This document shows, in pieces, positions 23,098 through 30,177 of a stretch of 30,178 nucleotides of DNA; within the stretch, counting starts at the first letter, position 1, and the number at the start of each line of letters is the position of its first letter. The stretch is from contig JBOGIF010000212.1 in assembly GCA_050742415.1 (NCBI GenBank), positions 1-30,178 of the forward strand. The letters run 5' to 3'. This DNA is from JBOGIF01 sp050742415 (lineage in GTDB: Bacteria > Actinomycetota > Acidimicrobiia > Acidimicrobiales > AC-14). Position numbers and translations under genes: made by a program. Below the pieces are notes generated by a model. It worked only from the letters and a program-made list of their open reading frames with translations, was not told the DNA's origin and did no database searches.

Positions 23098-23673
23098 GTG
23101 GGCACACGAATAGTCATCGCCGAGGACGAGGCCATCATCCGGCTCGACCTCCAGGAGACCCTCGAGGAGGAGGGATACGAGGTGGTCGGAGCGGTCGGCC
23201 GCGGCGACGAGGCGGTTGCGTTGGTGCGCGAGCTCAGCCCCGACATCGCCATCCTCGACATCAAGATGCCGGGAATGGACGGAATCGCCGCCGCCAAGGA
23301 GATCACCGGCGCCCGGGCCGCCGCCGTGCTCATCCTCACCGCCTTCAGCCAGCGCGACCTCGTCGACCAGGCGACCGCCGCGGGCGCCGTCGGCTACCTG
23401 GTGAAGCCGTTCCAGAAGAGCGAGCTGATCCCCGCCATCGAGGTGGCGCTCGCCCGCTTCCGCGAGGTCAAGGCGCTGGAGGACGAGACCAACACCCTGA
23501 AGGAGCAGCTCGAGTCCCGCCGGCTGGTGGACCGGGCCAAGGGGATCCTCATGGACGGGTACAAGATGACCGAGAACGACGCCTTCTCGTTCATCCAGCA
23601 GTCGGCGATGCGCCAGCGGGCCAGGATGCGGGCCGTCGCCCAGCAGGTGATCGACGGCACCCTCGCGCCCTAA
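23098..23673 (+). CDS. pdtaR: ANTAR-domain response regulator, PdtaR type
   Basis: A 191-residue response regulator whose output domain binds RNA. Receiver: acidic pair Glu9-Asp10 in IAEDEAIIR, phospho-acceptor Asp54 in AILDIKMPGMDG, Thr81 in LTAFSQRD, and Lys103 in YLVKPF. The C-terminal ANTAR helices run from RLVDRAKGILMD through DAFSFIQQSAMRQRARMRAVAQQV. Mycobacterium tuberculosis PdtaR (Rv1626) has closely similar segments, including LTAFSQRDLV, and also lies just upstream of polA and rpsA. ANTAR proteins act by antitermination at two-hairpin RNA targets after phosphorylation; the cognate PdtaS kinase is not in the window. GTG at 23098 is the most likely start, 5 nt after the coiled-coil gene. 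The dispersed element follows its stop. Confidence 0.92.
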   Translation: MGTRIVIAEDEAIIRLDLQETLEEEGYEVVGAVGRGDEAVALVRELSPDIAILDIKMPGMDGIAAAKEITGARAAAVLILTAFSQRDLVDQATAAGAVGYLVKPFQKSELIPAIEVALARFREVKALEDETNTLKEQLESRRLVDRAKGILMDGYKMTENDAFSFIQQSAMRQRARMRAVAQQVIDGTLAP

Positions 23674-23688
23674 CCGCCCCCCGGGGGA

Positions 23689-23738
23689 CCGTTCTGGGGT
23701 CGCTCAAGGTCGTATAGCCGCCCTGAGAGTCCCCGGAA
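23689..23738 (+). repeat. dispersed 50-nt imperfect palindrome, copy 2
   Basis: This copy is in the opposite orientation to the one at 3737-3786 and differs at two positions. The outer arms are TTCTGGGGTC (23692-23701) and GTCCCCGGAA (23729-23738), now with one T-T mismatch. The second substitution turns a G-T wobble just inside the arms into a C-G pair. The 11-nt loop is unchanged. It occupies the 80-bp convergent gap between pdtaR and the DtxR-family gene, starting 15 nt after the pdtaR stop; AACCGCCCCCC overlaps that stop, as a similar tract lies close to the murA stop beside copy 1. Confidence 0.9.
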
Positions 23739-23753
23739 GGGTCCGGGTGGGCC

Positions 23754-24416
23754 CTAGGAGACGCGCTCCACGTAGAGCTGGCCGGCCAGGGTGGGCCCCA
23801 GGGCGATGGAGCCCTGGTCGAGGTCGAGGACGAGGGTGCCGTCGGGCGCCTTGGAGCGGACCTTGGCGCCGGCGCCGGGGGTGAAGCCGTTATCGTCGAG
23901 GTAGACGAGCGCCGGCAGGTCGACCTCCACCTGCTCGGTCACCCGCCGGAGCGTGACCCGGTCGCCCGGCAACGTGTCGGCCAGGGCCACCAGGTTCCGG
24001 TCGGGGCCGCCGGCGCCGGGAATGGGGTTGCCGTGCGGGCAGGTGAACGGGTTTCCGAGGAGCACGACCAGGCGCTCCTCGACCTCGTCGGAGATCACGT
24101 GCTCCCAGCGGCAGGCCTCAATGTGGGTCTTGTGCCAGGGGAGACCGATGACGTCGGTCAGGAGGCGCTCGGCCAGCCGGTGCTTGCGCACGACGCTCAC
24201 CGCCCGTGTCCGCCCCTTGGCGGTGAGGGTGAGGGCGCGGCCGCTAACGTCGACGTAGCCGTCGGCCCGCAGCCGACGGATCATCTCCGACACCGACGGA
24301 GCCGAGTGCCCCACGTGCTCGGCGAGGCGGGCCTGGATGACGGAGATGCCCTCCTCCTCCAGCTCCCAGATGGCCTCGAGGTACTCCTCGAGCGGGGGAT
24401 GGAAGCCGTCGGCCAT
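23754..24416 (-). CDS. DtxR-family metal-dependent transcriptional repressor
   Basis: A 220-residue regulator with winged helix (about 1-72), dimerisation/metal-binding domain, and C-terminal SH3-like FeoA domain. From the ATG at 24416 the numbering coincides with DtxR: His79, Glu83, His98, Cys102, Glu105 and His106 are all present (RKHRLAERLL, THIEACRWEH). Cys102 is characteristic of iron-type members (DtxR/IdeR; MntR has Glu there), but Met10 of DtxR is Glu10 here with Glu13 nearby, which recalls MntR. Metal preference is therefore open. Conserved PFTCPHGNPIP is typical of the family. A TACGAT box ends 6 nt before the ATG, so the message is probably leaderless. It is divergent from polA across 59 bp. 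Confidence 0.92.
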   Translation of the reverse strand: MADGFHPPLEEYLEAIWELEEEGISVIQARLAEHVGHSAPSVSEMIRRLRADGYVDVSGRALTLTAKGRTRAVSVVRKHRLAERLLTDVIGLPWHKTHIEACRWEHVISDEVEERLVVLLGNPFTCPHGNPIPGAGGPDRNLVALADTLPGDRVTLRRVTEQVEVDLPALVYLDDNGFTPGAGAKVRSKAPDGTLVLDLDQGSIALGPTLAGQLYVERVS

Positions 24417-24422
24417 CGGGCC

Positions 24423-24428
24423 ATCGTA
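24423..24428 (-). promoter_or_regulatory. candidate -10 box, leaderless start of the DtxR-family gene
   Basis: The minus strand reads TACGAT, then 6 nt, then the ATG at 24416. This fixes the start at MADGFHPP. A purine-rich AAAGGAGGAGG lies upstream of the box on the same strand and so cannot act as a Shine-Dalgarno for it. Confidence 0.5.
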
Positions 24429-24458
24429 ACGGCCTCCTCCTTTCTGCGAGCGCCCTCG

Positions 24459-24464
24459 TAGCAT
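24459..24464 (+). promoter_or_regulatory. candidate -10 box of polA
   Basis: TAGCAT ends 11 nt before the polA ATG at 24476, predicting a leader of about 5 nt. No Shine-Dalgarno is present. The divergent DtxR-family box lies 30 bp away, so the two promoters share a very short region. Confidence 0.45.
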
Positions 24465-24475
24465 CGGTTCCACAC

Positions 24476-27121
24476 ATGGCCCGCGCGCTGCTTCTCGACG
24501 GGAACTCCCTGGCCTACCGGGCGTTCTTCGCACTGCCCACCGACATGGCGACCGCGTCGGGCCAGGTGACCAACGCCGTCTTCGGGTTCACGTCGATGCT
24601 GGTCAACCTGCTGAAGGACCACCGCCCCGACGCCATCGCGGTGGCCTTCGACCGGCCGGAGCCGACCTTCCGCCACGCCCTGGTGGACGACTACAAGGCT
24701 GGCCGGGCCGCCGCGCCCGACATCCTCCGCCAGCAGATGGGCCTGGTGCGCCAGGTGGTGGAGACACTTCGCATCCCGATCCTCGAGGTCGCCGGCTACG
24801 AGGCCGACGACGTGATCGCCACTCTCGCCACCCAGGCTCGCGACCGGGGCGAAGAGGTGGTGATCGTCACCGGCGACCGCGATGCCTGGCAGCTGGTGGA
24901 GGACCCGCTGGTGAAGGTGCTCTACAACCGCCGGGGCGTGAGCGACTACGTGCTCTACGACGAGGCCGGCATCCACGCGCGCACGGGCGTCACGCCCCGC
25001 CAGTACCCGGAGTACGCGGCTTTGCGCGGGGACCCGTCCGACAACCTTCCGGGTGTTCCCGGCGTGGGTGAGAAGACGGCGGCCCGGCTCATCAACGCGT
25101 GGGGCGACATCGACGGAGTGTTTGCCAACGTCGAGGCCAACACGCCCAAGCTCCGCGAGAACCTGGTGGCGGCGGAGGAGCGGGTTCGGAAGAACGCGTC
25201 GGCCACGCCGCTGGTGCGCGACGTGCCGCTCGGTGTCGACGTGTCCGACCTTCGGATGGGGGAATTCGACACCGAGGCGGTGCGCGCCCTCTTCGGCTTC
25301 CTCGAGTTCCGTACCCTGTTCGACCGCCTGGTCGAGGCGCTGGGGGCCAGCGGCGCGACGCCGGCGCTGGCGCCGGCGACGGTGCGCCTCGAGGTCGACG
25401 TCGCGCTCTATACGACGGCCGACGAGGCGGTGCGCGCCCTGGGCGCCGGGCCGGTCGCCCTCGCCGCCGCTTGGGAGGGCGACGAGGGCCGCACCCCGCT
25501 GTTGGGTTTGGCCGTGGCCGCGATGGACAGCGGCCCCGAGGCGCCCGTCGGTTGGATCGGGGCCGACCTGTTGGCCGACGACCGGGTGCGCGAGGCGCTG
25601 GCCCTCTCCGACTTCTCGGCCCACGGGGCGAAGGCTGTGGTGCGGGCGCTCGACCTGCGCGGCCTCGATCTCGACACCGCCATCGCCGCCTACCTCCTGG
25701 AGCCGGCGGAGAGCCGGTACCTCATCGAGGAGCTGGCCGCTCGCTTCCTCGGTCTCGACCTGAGCGCGCCCGACGCGCCGCCGCCTGGACAGCTCGACCT
25801 CACCGGCTCGGCGCCCGACCCGGCCGAGGAGGCCGCCCGGCGGGCGGCGGCGGTCCGCCGGTTGGCGCCGGTGCTGGCCCAGGCTCTCGACGCCCGTTAC
25901 CTGCGCCGGCTGTATGACGACATCGAGCGGCCGTTGGTGCGGGTGCTGGCCCGCATGGAGGACGCGGGCGTGCGGGTCGACGTGGCGCGGCTGCGCAGCC
26001 TCTACGACGAGGTGGTGACCGAAGGTCGCCGGCTGGAGGGCGAGATCCAGGAGCTGGCCGGTGAGCCGTTCGTGGTCAACTCCACGCTGCAGCTGCGCCG
26101 CATCCTCTTCGACAAGCTCGGCCTGGCCCCCCAGAAGAAGACCAAGACGGGCTTCTCGACCGACGCCGCGTCGCTGGCCAAGCTGCGTGGGCTCCATCCG
26201 ATAGTCGAGCCTCTGCTGCGGTACCGGGAGCTGGAGAAGCTCCGTTCCACCTACGGCGAGAGCCTGCTCGGCGAGGTCGGTCCCGACGGCCGTATCCACG
26301 CCACCTTCAACCAGACCGTCGCCCGAACCGGGCGTCTCAGCTCCGACCGACCCAACCTGCACAACATTCCCATCCGTACGGAGGAGGGCCGCCGCATCCG
26401 CTCGGCATTCGTGCCGGCCGATGGCTGTCGCTTCCTCGTCGCCGACTACAACCAGATCGAGCTGCGGGTGATCGCCCACCTGGCGTCCGACCCCGGCCTG
26501 GTGGAGGCGTTCGCCGCCGGCAAGGACATCCACACCGAGACGGCGTCGCGGATCTTCGACTGCGACCCGGGCTCGGTGACGCTGGGGCAGCGGTCCAAGG
26601 CCAAGATGGTCTCCTACGGGCTGGCCTACGGGATGGAGTCCTACGGGTTGGCCCAGCGCCTCGGGATACCGACCGACGAGGCGGCGGCCATCCTGCGGGC
26701 CTACTTCGAGGCGTTCCCCAGGGTGCGCGCCTACATGGACGCCACCGTCGCCGAGGCCCGGGACCGGGGTTACACCGAGACCCTCTTCGGCCGTCGCCGC
26801 CAGATACCCGAGCTGTCGTCGGCCAACTTCCGCCTGCGCCAGGCCGGCGAGCGCCAGGCCATGAACGCCGGCATCCAGGGCCTCGCCGCCGACATCTTCA
26901 AGGTGGCCCTCGTCCGGCTCGATCGGTCGCTGGAGGCGGCCGGGCACTCGGGCCGCCTGGTGCTCCAGGTGCACGACGAGGTGATCCTCGAGGTGCCACC
27001 GGCCGAGGAGGAGCCGGTGACGCGTCTGACCCTGGATGCCATGCAGGGTGCCTGCGAGCTGTCGGTGCCGCTCGAGGTGAACCTGTCGTGGGGTTCTACC
27101 TGGGCCGACGCCAAGGGCTGA
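24476..27121 (+). CDS. polA: DNA polymerase I
   Basis: An 881-residue Pol I for Okazaki-fragment processing and repair synthesis. The N-terminal 5' nuclease domain begins LLLDGNSLAYRAFFA and contains the acidic segments GYEADDVIATL, VTGDRDAWQLV and GDPSDNLPGVPGVGEKTA. The middle 3'-5' exonuclease-like domain lacks the DEDD metal ligands (VALYTTADEAV where FDTET would be expected), so proofreading is presumably absent, as in other actinobacteria. Polymerase motifs: A, DYNQIELR (Asp657); B, RSKAKMVSYGLAYG (706-719); C, VHDEV (His833-Glu835). Tyr714 occupies the O-helix position that is Phe in E. coli and Taq, and Tyr in mycobacterial Pol I. rpsA follows after 89 bp. Confidence 0.97.
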   Translation: MARALLLDGNSLAYRAFFALPTDMATASGQVTNAVFGFTSMLVNLLKDHRPDAIAVAFDRPEPTFRHALVDDYKAGRAAAPDILRQQMGLVRQVVETLRIPILEVAGYEADDVIATLATQARDRGEEVVIVTGDRDAWQLVEDPLVKVLYNRRGVSDYVLYDEAGIHARTGVTPRQYPEYAALRGDPSDNLPGVPGVGEKTAARLINAWGDIDGVFANVEANTPKLRENLVAAEERVRKNASATPLVRDVPLGVDVSDLRMGEFDTEAVRALFGFLEFRTLFDRLVEALGASGATPALAPATVRLEVDVALYTTADEAVRALGAGPVALAAAWEGDEGRTPLLGLAVAAMDSGPEAPVGWIGADLLADDRVREALALSDFSAHGAKAVVRALDLRGLDLDTAIAAYLLEPAESRYLIEELAARFLGLDLSAPDAPPPGQLDLTGSAPDPAEEAARRAAAVRRLAPVLAQALDARYLRRLYDDIERPLVRVLARMEDAGVRVDVARLRSLYDEVVTEGRRLEGEIQELAGEPFVVNSTLQLRRILFDKLGLAPQKKTKTGFSTDAASLAKLRGLHPIVEPLLRYRELEKLRSTYGESLLGEVGPDGRIHATFNQTVARTGRLSSDRPNLHNIPIRTEEGRRIRSAFVPADGCRFLVADYNQIELRVIAHLASDPGLVEAFAAGKDIHTETASRIFDCDPGSVTLGQRSKAKMVSYGLAYGMESYGLAQRLGIPTDEAAAILRAYFEAFPRVRAYMDATVAEARDRGYTETLFGRRRQIPELSSANFRLRQAGERQAMNAGIQGLAADIFKVALVRLDRSLEAAGHSGRLVLQVHDEVILEVPPAEEEPVTRLTLDAMQGACELSVPLEVNLSWGSTWADAKG

Positions 27122-27136
27122 GGCCGACCCAACGGG

Positions 27137-27142
27137 TAGGAT
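27137..27142 (+). promoter_or_regulatory. candidate -10 box of rpsA
   Basis: TAGGAT predicts transcription start near 27149, leaving a leader of about 62 nt ahead of the rpsA ATG. Read-through from polA is also possible because no strong terminator separates the genes. Confidence 0.4.
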
Positions 27143-27149
27143 TCCGGCG

Positions 27150-27181
27150 CTCCCGTAGACATAGCCCTATCGGGCCGGGAG
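27150..27181 (+). promoter_or_regulatory. hairpin in the rpsA leader
   Basis: CTCCCG (27150-27155) can pair with CGGGAG (27176-27181). Alternatively CCCG-TAG (27152-27158) pairs with CTA-T-CGGG (27167-27174) leaving one bulged T and an 8-nt loop. The predicted transcript would begin almost exactly at this hairpin. It may stabilise the leader or take part in S1 autoregulation; a weak polA terminator is the other reading. No T-tract follows. Confidence 0.4.
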
Positions 27182-27210
27182 AACCTGTCCGGAAAGAAGG
27201 CCAACCAACC

Positions 27211-28599
27211 ATGTCCGACCAGCCAACGATAGAGCAGCCCGCGCCCTCAACTCCCGAGCCCCCCGCACCCGAGCTCGCCGACTACGTGCCGAGGCAGGTG
27301 ACCGTTGACGACCTGGAGGGCATGTCGTTCGAGGACGCCATCGCCGGCACCATCGTGGAGTTCGACGACGGCGACATCGTCACCGGAACGGTCGTGAAGG
27401 TCGACCGCGACGAGGTCCTCCTCGATATCGGTTACAAGTCCGAGGGCGTGATCCCGTCGCGCGAGCTCTCGATCCGCCACGACGTCGACCCCTCCGAGAT
27501 CGTGACTTGCGGCGACAAGATCGAGGCCCTCGTCCTCCAGAAGGAGGACAAGGAAGGCCGTCTGGTCCTGTCCAAGAAGCGGGCCCAGTACGAGCGGGCG
27601 TGGGGCACGATCGAGTCGGTCAAGGAGACCAACGGCATGGTGTCCGGCCCGGTCATCGAGGTGGTCAAGGGCGGCCTGATCCTCGACATCGGCCTCCGGG
27701 GCTTCCTGCCGGCGTCGCTGGTCGAGCTGCGGCGGGTGCGCGACCTGCTGCCCTACGTCGGCCGCACGCTGGAAGCCAAGATCATCGAGCTCGACAAGCA
27801 CCGCAACAACGTCGTGCTGTCGCGCCGGGCCTGGCTGGAGGAGACGCAGAAGGAGCAGCGCGAGGAGTTCCTCGAAAATCTCAAGCCCGGCGAGAAGCGC
27901 AAGGGCGTGGTGTCGTCGGTGGTCAACTTCGGGGCGTTCGTCGACCTTGGCGGCATGGACGGGCTCATCCACGTGTCGGAGCTGTCGTGGAAGCACGTCG
28001 AACACCCCGGCTCGGTAGTGGCGGTCGGCGACGAGATCGAGGTGCAGGTGCTCGAGGTCGATCTCGACCGGGAGCGCATCAGCCTCTCACTCAAGGCCAC
28101 CCAGGCCGACCCCTGGCAGGAGTTCGCCAACAACCACCGCGTAGGCGAGCTGGTCTACGGCCGGGTCACCAAGCTTGTCCCCTTCGGGGCCTTCGTGCAG
28201 GTGGGCGACGGCATCGAGGGCCTGGTGCACATCTCGGAGATGGCGGCCCACCACGTCGACCTCCCCGAGCAGGTGGTCACCCCCGGCGAAGAGCTGTGGG
28301 TGAAGATCATCGACCTCGACCTCCAGCGGCGCCGGATCAGCCTGTCGATCAAGCAGGCGGCCGAGGGCGGGGTGGTCGCCGCCGAGTACCAGGAGGCCTT
28401 CGGGGAGCACGCCTACGACGAGGCCGGCAACTACATCGGAGGCGACTTCGCGGCCGCCGACTTCGCCACCGCCGAGTTCACGCCCGAGACCGAGGCCCAG
28501 GCGGCGTGGGCCGAGTACGCCGCCGAGGTCGGCACCCGGCCGGCCGAGGACGCTCCCGCTGCTCCCGCCGAGGAGGCTGAGGCCGCTCCGGCCGAGTGA
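27211..28599 (+). CDS. rpsA: 30S ribosomal protein S1
   Basis: A 462-residue S1 with four S1 (OB-fold) RNA-binding repeats at about 54-124, 141-208, 227-297 and 312-382; the third and fourth contain the classic NFGAFVDLGGMDGLIHVSEL-type and PFGAFVQVGDGIEGLVHISE cores. An acidic Pro/Glu N-terminus precedes them, and an Ala/Glu-rich acidic tail of about 75 residues follows. Four repeats match the actinobacterial form, against six in E. coli. S1 binds mRNA and helps start translation on structured leaders; in mycobacteria it has also been discussed for leaderless mRNAs. The ATG at 27211 follows GGAAAGAAGG (27191-27200) by 10 nt. The stop overlaps the next gene as GTGA. Confidence 0.95.
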   Translation: MSDQPTIEQPAPSTPEPPAPELADYVPRQVTVDDLEGMSFEDAIAGTIVEFDDGDIVTGTVVKVDRDEVLLDIGYKSEGVIPSRELSIRHDVDPSEIVTCGDKIEALVLQKEDKEGRLVLSKKRAQYERAWGTIESVKETNGMVSGPVIEVVKGGLILDIGLRGFLPASLVELRRVRDLLPYVGRTLEAKIIELDKHRNNVVLSRRAWLEETQKEQREEFLENLKPGEKRKGVVSSVVNFGAFVDLGGMDGLIHVSELSWKHVEHPGSVVAVGDEIEVQVLEVDLDRERISLSLKATQADPWQEFANNHRVGELVYGRVTKLVPFGAFVQVGDGIEGLVHISEMAAHHVDLPEQVVTPGEELWVKIIDLDLQRRRISLSIKQAAEGGVVAAEYQEAFGEHAYDEAGNYIGGDFAAADFATAEFTPETEAQAAWAEYAAEVGTRPAEDAPAAPAEEAEAAPAE

Positions 28600-30005
28600 T
28601 CTCCCGCCGCCGGGCGCCACGGCTGGAGTCGCTCTTCGTCGCCTCCTTCGTGCTGCTCGGCTTCCGCCTGGGGGCTCGTCCCATAGGCGACAACTCGATG
28701 CTCACGCACATGCGTACGGGCATCGACATGGTGAGTGGCCGCGGCATTCCCCGCGTCGACCCCTACTCGTACACGGCTGCCGGCCACCCCTGGGTGGTCC
28801 AGAGCTGGTTCCCCGAGTGGACCTACGGCTGGGCCTGGCGCCTCGGCGGGTTCCCGGCGGTGGCCCTTGAGCAGGCGGTGATCATGGCCGTCGTGGCGTG
28901 GCTCACGCTGCGGTTGGCCCGGACCGGCTCGCCCCTTCGCACCGGCCTCGCCGGCGTGGTGATCATGGCGATCGGGGCGCCCTTCTGGGCGCAGCGCCCC
29001 CTGATGTTCGGATTGCTCGGGATGGTGCTCACCATCACGGTCGTGGAGCGGAGGCGCACCCCGTGGCTTCTGATCCCGGTGGTGTGGCTGTGGGTGAACA
29101 GCCACGGCTCCTTCCCGCTCGGGCTGGTGTGGCTCGGGGCCCGGGCGGTCGGCGAGTGGCGGGACTGGCGGTCGTGGCCCGGTGAGGCCATGCCTTACCT
29201 GGGGGGTTTCGCCGCCGGCCTCGTAGCCGCCGCCCTGAACCCCCTCGGCGGACGCCTGCTGCTGTTCCCGTTCACGTTGGGCGGCAAGCGGGCCTCCTTC
29301 GCCCGGATCGTGGAGTGGATGTCGCCGGACTTCCAGAGCCCGCCGGGGCGGGCCGCGCTCGTCGGCCTGGCGCTGGCGCTCGTGCTGCTCTTCCGGGCCA
29401 AGCTGGCGTGGCGCGACCTGGTGCCGGCGGTGGTGTTCATCGTCCTCGGGCTGGCCGCCATGCGAAACCTCCCGCTGACGGCTCTGGTGCTTGCCCCCGT
29501 TCTCGGCCGGGCCCTGCGCCCCGGCAAGTCGCAGGCACCGCGGCCGGTCGGGCCGGCCCAGGCGCGGGCCAACCGGGCGGTGTTGGTGGTGATCGGCCTG
29601 GCCATGGCCGTGTTCGCGGCATCGGTCCTGCGAGGTCCCGGGCTGGAGCTGGACGGCTACCCGGTCGACGCGGTGGCCTTTCTGGACCGCCAGCACCTGC
29701 TCACGCCACCGCACCGCCTGGGGCACCTCGACTTCGTCGGCAACTACCTCGAGCTGCGCTTCGGCCGGGAAGCGCCGGTGCTGGTCGACGACCGGGTCGA
29801 CATGTACCCGACGGCCGTCTCGGGCGACTACAGCGCTCTCCTGCGCGGCCGGCGGGAGTCGCTCGACATCCTGCGCCGCCTACAGGTCGACGTAGTGCTG
29901 TGGGACCGCGACCTGCCCCTGACCTCGATTCTCGAGGCCACCGGCCGGTGGCAGCAGGTGTTCCTCGACGTGGACGGCTGGGTGGTGTTCCGCCGCGTCG
30001 GTTGA
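28596..30005 (+). CDS. polytopic membrane protein, GT-C-like, coupled to rpsA
   Basis: A 469-residue membrane protein with about nine to ten hydrophobic segments and a C-terminal soluble domain of about 120 residues (from about DGYPVDAVAFLDRQHLL). The first loop, containing MLTHMRTGIDMVSGRGIPRVDPYSY, split as MLTHMRTGIDM and then GRGIPRVDPYSY, plus PWVVQSWFPEW, resembles uncharacterised GT-C-like proteins widespread in bacteria. In the soluble part, LVDDRVDMYP and VVLWDRDLPL are distinctive. Substrate is unknown; a lipid-linked sugar transfer in the envelope is likely by analogy. GTG at 28596 overlaps the rpsA stop as GTGA, so its expression is tied to a ribosomal protein gene. Its stop is 4 bp from that of the convergent partial gene. 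Confidence 0.78.
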   Translation: MISRRRAPRLESLFVASFVLLGFRLGARPIGDNSMLTHMRTGIDMVSGRGIPRVDPYSYTAAGHPWVVQSWFPEWTYGWAWRLGGFPAVALEQAVIMAVVAWLTLRLARTGSPLRTGLAGVVIMAIGAPFWAQRPLMFGLLGMVLTITVVERRRTPWLLIPVVWLWVNSHGSFPLGLVWLGARAVGEWRDWRSWPGEAMPYLGGFAAGLVAAALNPLGGRLLLFPFTLGGKRASFARIVEWMSPDFQSPPGRAALVGLALALVLLFRAKLAWRDLVPAVVFIVLGLAAMRNLPLTALVLAPVLGRALRPGKSQAPRPVGPAQARANRAVLVVIGLAMAVFAASVLRGPGLELDGYPVDAVAFLDRQHLLTPPHRLGHLDFVGNYLELRFGREAPVLVDDRVDMYPTAVSGDYSALLRGRRESLDILRRLQVDVVLWDRDLPLTSILEATGRWQQVFLDVDGWVVFRRVG

Positions 30006-30009
30006 CGAA

Positions 30010-30177
30010 CTACGACTCGAAGAGCATCACGTAGATGTAGCCGGCCACGGGATCGGTAGACCTGGCTTGGAACTTCCTGATCCAGATGCGGTGACCCCAA
30101 GGCCCGACAGCCTGCTGGTTGATCCCCGTCTCGTTCGCAACGTCGGGCGGCTCGGTGGTCCACGCATCAACGAACGC
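30010..30177 (-). CDS. C-terminal fragment of an unknown protein, cut by the window edge
   Basis: The minus strand is open from the right edge to a TAG at 30012-30010 and encodes 55 residues. They include AFVDAWTTEPPDVANETG, VGPWGHRIWIRKF and, at the very end, AGYIYVMLFES. The stretch has a convincing protein-like composition (Trp, Tyr, Phe, Asn) and lower GC than the genes to its left, so it is unlikely to be a shadow frame. It may be the end of a secreted or phage-related protein; I do not recognise it. It is convergent with the membrane-protein gene with only 4 bp between the stops. Confidence 0.55.
   Translation of the reverse strand, partial: AFVDAWTTEPPDVANETGINQQAVGPWGHRIWIRKFQARSTDPVAGYIYVMLFES

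Noticed and set aside
24281..26974. An 897-codon open frame antisense to polA
   Set aside because: It lacks stops only because of high GC at codon third positions on the opposite strand; the translated sequence is Gly/His/Arg/Val-rich and without domains, and polA on the other strand is unmistakable.
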